DNA of 64,000 nt from Taxillus chinensis. Its lineage: Eukaryota > Streptophyta > Magnoliopsida > Santalales > Loranthaceae. The notes under the pieces were generated by a model. The model saw nothing but the letters and a program-made list of their open reading frames with translations. It had not been told where the DNA came from and did not search any database. Every line of letters starts with the position of its first letter. Position 1 is the stretch's first letter. Shown one piece after another: positions 54,054 through 64,000 of this stretch. Position numbers and translations under genes: made by a program. The DNA is taken from positions 29,099,812-29,163,811 of the forward strand of contig CM042085.1 of the NCBI GenBank assembly GCA_023512835.1, in the 5' to 3' direction.

Positions 54054-55544
54054 TGATAACGTGCATTTATGCCGTTATTCTATTGGCTATTTAGGGGTGT
54101 TTACTGAGCATGATTAGAGCCTTATTGTATCATATTTCATTTATATTTGCTCTAACCCCTAGGAAGATGCTATTTGCATATACATGCGCTTTTAGGCTAT
54201 TTTGTCAGGTTTTGGAGCTTAATTTTGACCAAGTAGATGGACTCAAATTAATTGGTGTGCCGAACTAAAGTTTCTCGGAATGATGTCCTCTACCTTCCAC
54301 GAAGTTTCAGAGCCAAAGGCCTTGAACGCCAATTGGACCAATTGGCGTGCAAGCATATTATCGCATACCAGCCTTCTACATGATGCAAGGAAGCTTGACG
54401 AAGAATTTTACCTAATTTGGAGCTGCACGCCAATTGGGAATATGACGTTCAAATTGACGTGCAACCATATTTTTGCACCGATTCGATCGTTTTGTTATGC
54501 TGATCATTCTTTCCTAAAGGACCTTGTTCATATTGTGCTTAGATTGAGAGATTTTAATGTTGGAAGTGTCACTTATCAAAACTACGTCGTTTTGATAAGT
54601 TGTGACAGATGGGCTAGGGCACACTTTATAATACGAGTATTCAGGCCCATCCAAGAGATATATAAAGAGGTTTCACAACACGTTAAGAGGCTGGATGTTT
54701 TTTTGGAGATTTTTGCAGGGGTTTCACGTTTTTGAAGGAAACCTAGGGAGCAACTGTGATTTTGGGAACTTGAATTGAAGCTCACTGTGTGGGTGATTAG
54801 AAGAAGATGTTGAGTTTTTCCTGTTAGTGTTTGCTTGTAATCATGCGTGAGTAGTCTTTTAATCTAGGGGAGCAATGTAGCCCCCTTGTTGTGTGTAATT
54901 TATGGATATTGGGTTTGGATGATTGAGTTTTACATGTTTTATGAATCTGTTCTTATTCTTCTATCTCTAGGAAGCATACACCTAGGATTCTTAGCCCTAG
55001 TCTTGGGCGATTGAGATTCATAACTTATTTGTAATTGATATGATCATTATCCTTTTACAAGTATGATTTATTGGCTTTACATGTTTATGTTTTAATGACC
55101 ATTCAGGCATATAACACTTAAAAGGACCGACAATGACCATTGTAGTACCTTGGCTCATATTTAGCATGTTTTCAATGAAACAATCCCAATAATCATGATT
55201 CAAGAGAGATAACATAGGGAGGTGAAATTATGACCCTAGATGCCTTAATCCTTGATTTAAAACTCCAACATTTTCTAGTTGTTTCCATTACAATTCAGAT
55301 TTTAGTAGATATAATTTAAGTCTTTGAAGAGAACACAATTTATTTGCCAAGACTTTATTTGAAGCAAGAATAATTTGGTGGTTTGAGTTTAAAAGCTAGA
55401 TAACCTGGTAATCTCTTAGGGATCGACCCCTTTCTTATCATTGCCTGTTTAGCATTAACTAAGGGAATTAATACTTTTTGGAGAAGGGATTTAAACGACA
55501 TTAGTTTAACTCTTTTAGGGTGACGCTATAAATCCACATTCGTC
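54054..55544 (+). repeat. 3' LTR of Athila-1
   Basis: It starts TGATAACGTGCATTTATGCC and ends CACATTCGTC (1491 bp), followed by GAGTG. The hairpin at 54327-54347 has arms CGCCAATTGG and CCAATTGGCG with a 1-base loop. A box with 12-bp arms ACTTATCAAAAC (54571-54582) and GTTTTGATAAGT (54589-54600) surrounds TACGTC. TATA (TATATAAA) is at 54659-54666. Confidence 0.93.
54571..54666 (+). promoter_or_regulatory. Core promoter of Athila-1 3' LTR
   Basis: One long palindromic box with TACGTC centre (54571-54600) lies about 60 bp before the TATA box (54659-54666). The Tekay LTRs have two shorter boxes of the same sequence at similar distance. Confidence 0.7.
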
Positions 55545-56543
55545 GAGTGGTGACATAGAGGATTCCGTTGTTGTCATGTTGCAGGTAGGAGAGTTTTCCA
55601 AGGTGGAGAGAACTATGTTGTTGGTACCTAACCATCGTCAAAGGATTCCAATAACATGGAATGTCTGTTGACTAAGTAAGGTGTTATCACTTGGGTTGTA
55701 ACATAAGCCTCGGTTAGTGAAGGCTGTGTGGGACCTTGGTGGATCCCTATTTGACCGTAGTCGAGAGGTGTTATTTGTGTGGCGTTCTAGTTCATGGGAT
55801 TCTTTAGTAGATTCTCAACGTTGGTGGCCGGTGTTAGCCCGATAGTAGTTTTTGGTCTTGCCATGATTGGGTATGGTCCTGAATTTGTTGTTTTGAGTTA
55901 CTCCTTGGACTCGTTGGGCGTCATGTTGATTGTAACCGAATTGGTGGAGGGCAAACTTCATCCTAATGTAGTTGTGTCCTAGATTGTAAGTCATCTTGAG
56001 TTCCCTTTGGCATTGGTTGGGTTCTGTTGCATGTATCGCTATAGAGTGAGGCGGTTTTAAAGCGTGATGATGGTGTTCTTTGTGGTGATCTCCATGTGTG
56101 GAAATGTGATTGTGGTTTGCATAATGCTTTTCTCTTGTTTGTTTGTGTTTTCTTGTGACCTCATTGTATTTGCTATCGGGGTAAGGTCTACATATGGAGT
56201 GTGGCTGCGTTGTAAATTGTTGGTGTCCATTGACATTAAATCTCGGTGGTGTCATTGTTGGGTATTTTACATTGTGGAGTGTTGGTCCTATTGTGACACG
56301 AGTAGGCGCCTAACGCCGAGTACCTGCTATGTCGATGCGGTGACTTCTCGTTCAATCATATAAATTCTCGCGAATGGATGCTTCATGCATAGGCTTATGG
56401 TGTTGGCCTTGTTCGGTTGTCGGGGTCTTAGCGAATTTGTGGGAGGTTTCTTGACCTCACTGTTGTCGACTTGCTCACATGAGTTGTTGTCGGCGCACTA
56501 ATTGGCCAAGCTCTAGTTCTTGTTATGCTCATGAGTGTTATGT
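55545..56543. other. Unclassified flank between Athila-1 and Tekay-4
   Basis: After the duplication GAGTG (55545-55549), this is the downstream target of Athila-1, originally continuous with 29165 on the other side. It is GT-rich on the plus strand. A short frame at 55794-55982 and others have no recognised similarity. CATGTTGCAGGTAGGAG near 55576 resembles the pyrimidine-CAG site of chromovirus LTRs, so it may be an old LTR or chromovirus 3' region. I cannot assign it. Confidence 0.5.
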
Positions 56544-57200
56544 TGTAATGACTCGTGTTTTGCGGCATGTAAGAAGTTAACCAAAGATGCCTTGTGAGTG
56601 GAAATTGTTGGGTTTTAGGGAGTTTGCTAACATGCTTTTATACCCTAGGAAGATGCTATTTGCATATGCAGGCATTTTTAAGGTTTTTTTGTCCGGTTTT
56701 GGAGGTTGATTTTGACCAAGTACATGGCCTCAAATCAATTGGCGTGCGAAACAAAAGTTTCTCAGAATGATGTCCTCTACCTCCCACAAGTTTCAGAGCC
56801 AAAGGCCTTGAAAGCCAATTGGACCAATCGGCGTGCAAGCATTTTTCTGCATATCAGCCTTCTACATGATGCAAGGAAGCTTGGGGTAGAATTTCACAAA
56901 GATTTGGAGCTGCAAGTCAATTGGGGATATGGCGTGCAATATGGCATGCGGCCATATTTTTGCACCGTCACCTTGGTTTTGTGATTCTAAACATCTTTTC
57001 CCAAAGGGGTATGTTGGAATTGTAGATATTTTGTCGTGTGTGGGTGCGGAAAGGTTACAACTTGTGTGATCAAAACTACGCCGTTTTGATGCTTGGGATT
57101 CACTTAATCAAAACTACGTCATTTTGATCTTTGTGATGCCTATATATAGAAGTGAAGACTCCTTGTTCTAGGGTTAGGGTTCTCTTCAGCCATTGCCGCC

Positions 57201-57239
<39 letters not shown>

Positions 57240-58391
57240 AGAGAGAGGGAAGGAAGGAGAGCTGCTGGCTTGCTGCCGGAGCATCTTGCGTGGGGAGGAC
57301 GGCGTCTAGCGCAGGAGCAAGAGCAGGAGGACATTTTCAAGGTAGGGGTTCTGTTCTTCCTTGTACCTATCCCAGGGTTTTGGCCTTGTGGTAGTCGATT
57401 TCAAATCCGGATATATATATATTATATGTAAATCAATATAGGTGTGATCTCCTATATGGATGTTGGCCTTGATGGCATGTATGGGGATGTGATTAGGCCT
57501 GTGTGGCACTACACACTAGGTGTTTGATATTACCCTGTGAGGCCATGCATGTTATGCGATTGATGTTATGCCAATGTACTTATGCCTGAAAAGTGTTTGA
57601 TGTAATGTCCGTGAGGATATGCATGCTAGGTGTTTGATGTTATACCAGGGTGGACATGCATGTTAAATGTTTGTTGTTATGCCTGAATAACTCGAGATAT
57701 ATGTTAAATGTTTGTTGTTATGTCTGTGGAGCCTAAGAAGCCTGAGAGGCCGAGGCAATGCTTGTGTACCCGTGGAGCCCGAGAGGTTGAGTTGATGTCG
57801 ATGAGATTACCGTGGAGCCTAACAGGTGAGTTAATGTCGGTGGAGACCGATGTTGAAGCTATGCCTAAGAGGCGGTTAAATCATTGGCCTGAAGAGGCGG
57901 TTAAATCACTTGTGGTTTGTGTGGTGGAGAATTGTAACTACTAATGTGGTTTGTTATTGTCTGTTGAAATTATTGTAACACGACACGGCACTTGTACACA
58001 TGGCATGTAGATGCTAGGAGCATGGGATGGGTTGGGGAGACATGATCCCTACTGAGCTGTGGATGCTCACCCCTCCTACTATGGTGTGTTTTCTTGCAGG
58101 AACCTACAGGCGTTAGGTGGGAACACCAAGGTGGAAGAGTTCTGTTTTTGTGGCTTTGTTTTATGTTATTTGCGTTATGTAATTTTGTTGAGGCATTGTA
58201 ACCCCAGCTGGGAGATATTGTAATGAAGTTTGAAACACAATAAAGGCATGTGGTTTGAATTTAATAATTATGTGATTTTGGTTTCGAAAATAAAATGTGA
58301 AGTGTATGTTGTATTCTACCCCTTTATCCGAACCCGGATAAAGGGGGGGTCACATTCCGGTCTCCTCGGGTTGGAAAACCGGTGCATGACA
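56544..58391 (+). repeat. 5' LTR of Tekay-4
   Basis: It starts TGTAATGACTCG and ends CGGTGCATGACA (1848 bp). About 85 bp in, it has TGCTAACATGCTTTTATACC followed by CTAGGAAGATGC, a diverged version of the Athila LTR start. The hairpin has arms GCCAATTGG (56814-56822) and CCAATCGGC (56824-56832), one mismatch. Boxes are at about 57068-57090 and 57106-57128, TATA (TATATATA) at 57141-57148, and the GA run at about 57204-57237. Confidence 0.92.
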
Positions 58392-58394
58392 ATA

Positions 58395-58410
58395 TGGTAT
58401 CAGAGCATGG
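58395..58410 (+). other. Primer binding site, Met-tRNA type (Tekay-4)
   Basis: TGGTATCAGAGCATGG, three bases after the LTR, is the canonical plant Met-tRNA complement. Confidence 0.9.
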
Positions 58411-58874
58411 TCTAGTTGGCCTAGGGTAGTGGGCGGATTTGGTTATCTTGAGTACTTTGGAGGAACCTGGAGGGACGTGCCTGATCAACACGGTCCTCTT
58501 GGAGCCTCTAAGGTGTACTTGGGGTAGTCCAGACCTGAGGTAGGATTTGCATGCATTGGCATTAGGGCACTAGTTGCATTGGTTGTTGTATGTGAACGTG
58601 TGAATACCTGTTAACATTGTAATTGTGATAAAAGAAAAATGTGAATAATGTGATAAGGTGTGAACCGTGCAACTATGATTTTATGTGAAGTACCTTGAGC
58701 ATGACTACAAGGAAAGGTCCTTGTTTATTTGAATTGTGTGCAATGTTGATTGGTGCAATGTGTAAAATGTGTGTGATGCCATTTACTACTTGACTTGATA
58801 GTGGGGTAGAGGTAGTGAAACCCGATAATTGTCGAACGCGTTCGACGTTTGTGCTTCTTACTTCTGTAATAAGA
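58411..58874 (+). other. Untranslated leader of Tekay-4
   Basis: Homologous to the leaders of Tekay-1, -2 and -3. There is no coding frame before the gag ATG at 58875. Confidence 0.75.
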
Positions 58875-60029
58875 ATGCCACCGAGGAGAGTGACACGTGC
58901 GTCCGGGCGATGGCCGATGAGTCATCTGCCCATGAGGGCCCGGTGCGGGGCAGTCCGTTGGAGGACATGCACCGTTGCTTGCGCACTGCGAGAAGGAATC
59001 GGTGGAAGTCCTAGAGCCGAGGGAGGGTATCCAGGCAAGAGGTACGAGAAGGAGGTGCGCCGCGAGATGGCAGCCCAACAGGTGGTGCCGCCACCACCAC
59101 CACTAGTGGGGGGAGCTACCCCGGGAGTGTGAGGGTTCGCTGAGTGGTATACCGATTCGTGCGAGAGGATGACGTGGTGACACGGTTCCGAAAGGAACAA
59201 CCTCCGCGATTTAAAGGAGAGGAGGACCCAGGTGTTAGGCGAGCACCGGGCCGAGGCGGATCGAACATGTGTTTTCCTTTCTCCTACCCCAGGAGGAGGA
59301 TAAGGTCGACCGGCCATTCGGCGGCTAGAGGGAAATGCTCTAAAGTGGTGGCCGAGTGTCGCGGGGAGCCGTGCGGTGCGGTTTATCTTTGTGGGAGGAA
59401 TTCTTGCAACTCTTCCACGATGAGTTTTTCCCTGAGTCCTTGAGATAGCAGAAGAGAGAAGAATTTGGCAGCCTGAAGCAAGGATCAAAGACGGTGCCCG
59501 AGTATGAGCGGGAGTTCCGGAGCCTAAGTAGGTTTGCCCCCGAGACTGTGGCAAAGGAGGACCCGAAAGCCCACAAGTTCACTTTGGGTCTCAGGCCAGC
59601 TCTTAGGCGGAGGGTGGCCATTCTGCGTTTGAGGACCTATCTGAGGTTGTTGAGACAACACGCATAGCCGAGAGGGAACTGGATGATGGGACGCAGTCCA
59701 CCAGGGTCGCCGGTTACAAGGTGGGTCTCAACGCGATTCTGGGGTCCAAGAGGCCCAAGACTGAGGAGAGAGATAGTGGTTCTTTCCGCAGCCGGGGTCT
59801 ACCATCTGTGAACTCAGGGAGGTTCACCCTTGGCGGTAGTGGGCAGGGAGGTTCAGCAGGAGGTCTCCTCAGCGGTTGTCTTTGTTGTGGGAGGCAAGGT
59901 CACTTCAAGAGGGAATGTCCCAAGAAGGACCCAGGTGCAACAACAGGTGGGCGAGAGGGCCACTTGAGCCGGGTGTGCGGGAGTGGCAATAGGGGAGCAG
60001 GAGGTGTGGCATCCAAGCATGAGGAGTGA
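58875..60029 (+). pseudogene. gag: Tekay-4 gag
   Basis: ATG 58875 gives MPPRRVTRASG. Frame switches follow through 59144-59443 (VTRFRKEQPPRFKGEEDPGV) and 59721-60029. The latter carries two knuckles: CLCCGRQGHFKREC is complete, and the second (ATTGGREGHLSRVC) has lost its first two Cys. The C-terminus VASKHEE with TGA at 60027 matches Tekay-1. In the family each copy has lost different knuckle residues, as expected for independent decay. Confidence 0.87.
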
Positions 60030-60199
60030 TGCTAGTTTCCACACTCCAGCGGAGAGGCCAGCCCGCCAGGTGGCAAGCTAGTTAGGCGGGATCTAGCCGG
60101 ACCCGACCTCGGGGGAGGCAAGAGCGTCGACAGACCAGGCCGGAGGCAGCCATGGCGGGAAGCGCCCGATAAGTGAGCCGACCAGTGGCACAGGCCAAG

Positions 60200-60665
60200 G
60201 GAGGGTGTTTGCGCTGGAGGCAACATACCAGGGAGGAGGCCGAGCTACCACCCCCACCGGGCCGAGCGTGGAGCAGGACCATCGGTGGTTAGAGGTACCC
60301 TTTTGATCTCCCGTACATTAGCTTATGTTCTTTTCGATACGGGTGCATCGTGTTCTTTTGTTCCCGAGCTTGTGATAGATGGCTTGGGGTTAGCTTGTGT
60401 GGAGGCAGCGAAGCCCCTAGTTGTTGAGTCTCCAGTGGGGGGTATGATTGAGGTGCGGCGTGTTTGCCGTGACTGTGTGTTAACCATAGGAAGTGTGGAG
60501 CTGAGCTTCGACCTGTATGTATTGCCCTTGCGTGCTTTTCACCTGATCTTGGGTATAGATTGGCTTATGGCTTTCCAGGCCAAGATAGACCGTTATCGGC
60601 GGCGTGTATCCTTCGTTACACCTGCGGGGATCTCTTGCACCCTACGGGGGGAGTGGGACAGATGA
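60200..60665 (+). pseudogene. pol: Tekay-4 aspartic protease
   Basis: The frame 60285-60665 is open for 126 codons. TLLISRTLAYVLFDTGASCS has the intact catalytic motif, with Asp at 60336-60338. VIDGLGLACVEA, GGMIEVRRVCRDCVLTIG and [20 protein letters not shown] follow as in the other copies. A frameshift at 60660 (GATGAGG) separates it from the RT frame. This is the best-preserved chromovirus protease in the window. Confidence 0.9.
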
Positions 60666-61436
60666 GGCGAGTCGGGCTGGGCCGGTGTTGGACCGGTGGG
60701 GTGCCATTACCCACAAGTTGGCAGCCCCGACCTTTCTTGAGGAAGGGAAGGTGGAAAAGAGAGTGTGGCCAGCGGTTGTTGACCAATTTCAGGATGTCTT
60801 TCCTGACCAGTTAAGGAGTCTACCTCCTAAGAGAAGTGTAGAGTTCGCCATTGAGTTGGTACCGGGGACTGGACTGATATCCCAAGTGGCTTATCGGATG
60901 GGACCAGCTGAGTTGAGGGAGCTCCAGAGGCAGATAGAGGAGTTGGTGGACCGAGGGTATATCAGACCGAGTACCTCACCTTGGGGTGCTCCGGTGCTCT
61001 TTGCAAAGAAGGCAGATGGCACGCTACGCCTTTGCATCGACTAAAGGAAGTTGAATTCGCTGACCGTGAAGAACAAGTATCCGTTGCCTCGGATCGATGA
61101 CCTGTTTGACCGGTTGAGTGGAGCCCGGTGGTTTTCCAAGATAGATCTACGGTCGGGGTATCATCAGTTGAGGGTTAGAGAGGAAGACGTCCCTAAGACG
61201 GCTTTTCGGTCCAGGTATAGGCACTATGAGTGGATAGTGATGCCTTTTGGGCTCACTAACGCGCCGGTAGTGTTTATGCATTTGATGAACCAAGTCTTTG
61301 CCCCATACTTAGACTCGTTCGTGGTAGTGTTTATAGATGATATCTTGGTATATTCCAAGACCAAGAGGGAGCATGTGGAGCATTTGGCAATAGTGTTGCA
61401 AACCTTGAGGGACCAGGTGGTTGTTTGCTAAGTTTA
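60666..61436 (+). pseudogene. pol: Tekay-4 reverse transcriptase
   Basis: The frame to 61044 ends in [20 protein letters not shown] and RLCID, where a TAA at 61042 replaces the usual Tyr codon before RKLN. The next frame (61051-61431) carries [47 protein letters not shown] and the catalytic FIDDILVYS (Asp pair at 61336-61341). A frameshift at about 61428 ends it. All RT motifs are intact apart from the stop and the shift. Confidence 0.93.
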
Positions 61437-62142
61437 GCAAATGCGAGTTTTGGATGCGGGAGGTCCATTTCCTTGGCCACGTAGTGTCACTGAAGGGGTT
61501 AGAGTGGACCCAGCCAAGATTGAGGCGATATCATCATGGGAGAGACCAACCAATGTTTTCGAGATTCGTAGTTTTCTTGGCTTGGCGGCTATTACCGTCA
61601 TTTTGTAGAGGGATTCTCCCGTTTGGCGCCTCCTATGACGGCGTTGACTCGGAAGGGAGTGAAGTTTGAGTGGACTGATAAGTGTCGCAGGCATTTGAGG
61701 CTCTCAAAACCCGTTTGACCACTGCACCGGTGTTGAGGTTACCTCGGGAGGATATCCCATATGAGGTGTACTTGTGATGCGTCCAGGGTTGGTTTGGGGT
61801 GTGTGCTTATGCGGAGGCACGGTGTGGTAGCTTATGGGTCGAGGCAGTTGAAGCCTCATGAGCGAATTATCCTACTCATGATCTTGAGTTGGCAGCTGTC
61901 ATCTTTGCCTTGAAGAGTTGGCAACATTACCTTTTGGGGGAGAAGTTCATGGTGTTCTCGGATCACAAGAGCCTTCGATACATCTTTACTCGAAGGACTT
62001 GAATTTGAGGCGGAGGAGAATGGGTGGAGTATTTGCAGACCTTTGACTTTACTCTTGCCTATACCCTGGGAAAGGGTAATATTGTGGCTGACGCGTTGAG
62101 CGAGAAAAGGGAAAGCCGAGGTGGCCGTGAGAGTGGAAGCCG
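61437..62142 (+). pseudogene. pol: Tekay-4 RNase H region
   Basis: [20 protein letters not shown] begins the connection. Then come [21 protein letters not shown] and the RNase H blocks YCDASRVGLGCVLM (61770 on), [13 protein letters not shown] and [11 protein letters not shown] (about 61955-61990), so three acidic positions are visible. At least four single-base shifts scatter them over three frames. Confidence 0.88.
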
Positions 62143-63652
62143 ATGGAGCAGTTGGCGATGTTGCAGCTGCAACCTGTTGTTCGTGATGGTGGGACAGTCC
62201 TGAGTCCTTTGGTGGTTGTGCCTGAGTTGTACCAGTGCGTCCGAGAGGGACAGTTGGGTGACATTGAGTGTGAGGTTCTCCGTGCCCGTATTGAGGCTGG
62301 TGAGCTATCCGAGGACTGGACAGAGGGTCCTGAGCATGAGTTGTCTTTTCAGGGGCGGTTAGTAGTGGCTTCTTCTCTCATGGATGAGGTGATGAGGGAG
62401 TTTCACCGGTCTAGAGTTGTTGTGCATCCAGGGGGTACGAAGATGTACCATGTGCTTCGGGGGACATTTTTGGTGGCCTGGGATGAAACGCGATGTGGCT
62501 GCCTTTGTTTCACGGTGCCTCATGTGTCCCAGGTGAAGGTCGAGCATCGGCGGCCGGCGGGCATGTTACGACCCTTGCCCATAGCGGAGTGGAAGTGGGA
62601 CCACATAGCGATGGATTTTGTGGCTGGTCTTCCACCCACCACAGGGAGGAAAAATATGATTTGGGTGATTGTGGATCGACTCACAAAGTCGGCCCATTTC
62701 CTTGCTTGTTCGCGAGTGGGACTCCATTGGGACCTTGAGTCAACTATACATGAACGAGATTGTGAGACCGCATGGCGTACCATCATCGGTTGTCTCCGAC
62801 CGAGATTCGAGATTCACTTCCCGTTTTTGGGCAGGTTTGCAAGGAGGCTATGGGGACCAAGCTTCACTTGAGTACAGCCTTTCACCCCGAGACCGACGGT
62901 CGGGACCGAGAGGACGAATCGGACCATGGAGGACATGTTGAGGGCTTGTGTGCTAGATTTTGGGGGTTCATGGGCAACTCACCTTCCTTTCTTGAGTTTG
63001 CCTACAATAACGATTATCAGGCATCCATTGGGATGGCTCCTTTTGAGGCGTTGTATGGGCGGCCGTGTCGATCACCTTTGTATTGGACCGAAGTGGGGGG
63101 AGACAGCTCTCTTGGGACCACGAGATGGTTCACGAGGCTACCGAGAAGGTTCGGTTAATCCGTCGGCGGTTATTATCGGCTCGAGTCGGCAGAAATCTTA
63201 TGCGGATCAGCGGCGGCGACCTTTGGAGTTTTCTATGGGCGATCATGTGTTTCTCCGTGTCTCTCCACGACGTGGACATCGGCGCTTTGGGAGAGGTTCC
63301 AAACTCTCTACCCGGTTCATTGGTCCATTTGAGGTTATAGCTCGTATGGGGCCTGTAGCTTACCGGTTAGCATTGCCACCGAGATTGAGTCGGGTGCACA
63401 ATGTGTTCCACGTGTCCCGGTTGAGGAAGTATCATCCCGACCCCACTCATGTGATCGATTGGGGGACATTGGACATTGAGGATGACATGTACGTTGTTGA
63501 GGCCCCTATCCGTATCCTAGATCGGCGGGAGAAGCTTTTGCGTGGTCGTGCTATTCCTTTGGTTCGCGTGGTTGTGGCAGCACCGTGGCATTGAGGAGGA
63601 GACATGCGAACGTGAGTCCGTGATGCGTGAGCAAGACCCGGAGTTGTTCTAG
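62143..63652 (+). pseudogene. pol: Tekay-4 integrase with chromodomain-like C-terminus
   Basis: The open frame 62143-62871 includes the HH part of the zinc domain (EFHRSRVVVHPGGTKMYHVL); the CC part is near 62515 in another frame. The first catalytic Asp is in HIAMDFVAGLP (62605 on), the second in VVSDRDSRFTSRFW (about 62790-62830), and the Glu block near 62890 is shifted. 62926-63594 has RRFGRGSKLSTRFIGPFEVI, RVHNVFHVSRLRKYHPDP and ILDRREKLLRGRAIPLV. After a shift near 63570 it continues WQHRGIEEETCERESVMREQ and ends at TAG 63650. That end is the Tekay/Del chromodomain, known from this family to target chromatin. Confidence 0.92.
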
Positions 63653-63932
63653 GACGAACAATCTTAAGGGTGGGAGGTGGTCGTAGTGATGTGTTTTCTT
63701 CTGTAGTGATGTGTTTTCTTGTGGTTCATGATTTGGTGTATTTGTACTTCAACTTGTAAACTGGTATTTTTATTGAGATGTGTTTTGAGATTTCACCGTA
63801 TTTGAGATGTCTTGTTATGTTGTGTGATCCATCTGGGTGTTGTGGCTCATTGTCTTGCAAATGGGCCGCATGTGTTTGTTTTCCGTGCATGCTGTTTCTT
63901 TTCGAGGACGAAAAATCTTAAGGGGGAGAGGA
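63653..63932 (+). other. Tekay-4 3' untranslated region and polypurine tract
   Basis: A 19-bp tandem duplication GTAGTGATGTGTTTTCTT is at about 63686-63721. GGACGAACAATCTTAAGGG (63652) is repeated as GGACGAAAAATCTTAAGGGG at 63906, so a polypurine-like tract is present twice. The functional one, AAGGGGGAGAGGA, ends at 63932. Confidence 0.8.
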
Positions 63933-64000
63933 TGTAATGACCCGTGTTTTGCGGCATGTAAGAAGTTAACCAAAGATGCCTTGTGAGTGGAAATTGTTGG
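63933..64000 (+). repeat. Start of Tekay-4 3' LTR
   Basis: The 68 visible bases match 56544-56611 with one difference (ACCCG against ACTCG). Confidence 0.92.

Larger units (their letters stand above)
48487..55544 (+). mobile_element. Athila-1 3' half
   Basis: It contains the catalytic and C-terminal half of integrase, a spacer, accessory ORF3, a long 3' spacer and the 3' LTR. The left border is the Sire-1 duplication GGCAT and the right border is GAGTG at 55545-55549, matching CACTC at 29165-29169. Confidence 0.92.
56544..64000 (+). mobile_element. Tekay-4: nearly complete chromovirus, 3' LTR cut by window
   Basis: It has 5' LTR 56544-58391, Met-tRNA primer site, gag, protease, RT, RNase H, integrase with a chromodomain-like end, polypurine tract and the first 68 bases of the 3' LTR. 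Gene order is gypsy type. The 5' flanking 5 bp is TATGT; the other copy lies outside the window. All genes carry frameshifts or stops. Confidence 0.93.

Noticed and set aside
55794..56363. Short frames of 60-146 codons in the flank before Tekay-4
   Set aside because: Compositional frames on both strands, no recognisable domain.

Overview
The window is a nested graveyard of plant LTR retrotransposons. I see no host protein-coding gene, rRNA, tRNA or CRISPR array. The lineages point to a flowering plant: Tekay/Del chromoviruses with Met-tRNA primer sites, Athila-type Ty3/gypsy elements with Asp-tRNA primer sites, a Sirevirus-type Ty1/copia element with an env-like third ORF, and a long Tat/Ogre-like solo LTR. 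I cannot name the species.

Layout. 1-5119: minus-strand copia polyprotein (Copia-1). 5120-9321: 5' half of a plus-strand chromovirus (Tekay-1), which cuts the Copia-1 gag. 9322-13340: 5' half of a minus-strand chromovirus (Tekay-2), head to head with Tekay-1. 13341-22996: 5' half of a Sirevirus (Sire-1, minus), interrupted by a 3.2 kb solo LTR at 14775-17993. 22997-29164: 5' half of Athila-1 (minus). 29165-31726 and 38274-40754: remnant of a third chromovirus (Tekay-3, minus), split by a complete non-autonomous Athila (Athila-2, 31727-38273). 40755-41574: Athila-type gag fragment. 41575-41930: 3' end of the Tekay-2 LTR (plus). 41931-48486: 3' half of Sire-1 (plus). 48487-55544: 3' half of Athila-1 (plus), with an accessory ORF ending in a Ulp1-like cysteine protease domain. 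55545-56543: unclassified flank. 56544-64000: a nearly whole chromovirus (Tekay-4, plus).

Three elements (Tekay-2, Sire-1, Athila-1) have their two halves on opposite strands, about 26-28 kb apart. Each pair of outer ends carries a matching 5-bp target-site duplication: CTGTA, GGCAT and GAGTG. Reverse-complementing 9322-41574 makes all three contiguous at once. I therefore infer a 32 kb inversion, or a misoriented assembly block. The nesting order is Tekay-3, then Athila-1, then Sire-1, then Tekay-2 and the solo LTR; Athila-2 separately entered Tekay-3.

The most interesting signal is in the LTRs. The U3 (promoter) part of the Tekay LTRs is homologous to Athila U3. In Tekay-2 the shared block starts exactly at the Athila LTR terminus TGATAACG, 122 bp inside the Tekay LTR. 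Different Tekay copies match different Athila copies. The shared module carries hairpins whose arm sequences differ between copies while the pairing is kept, followed by palindromic boxes with a TACGTC or GACGTA core, a TATA box and a GA/CT run. Nearly all reading frames are broken, mostly by single-base indels. Some of these may be sequencing errors, because the young LTR pair of Athila-2 also differs by such indels.
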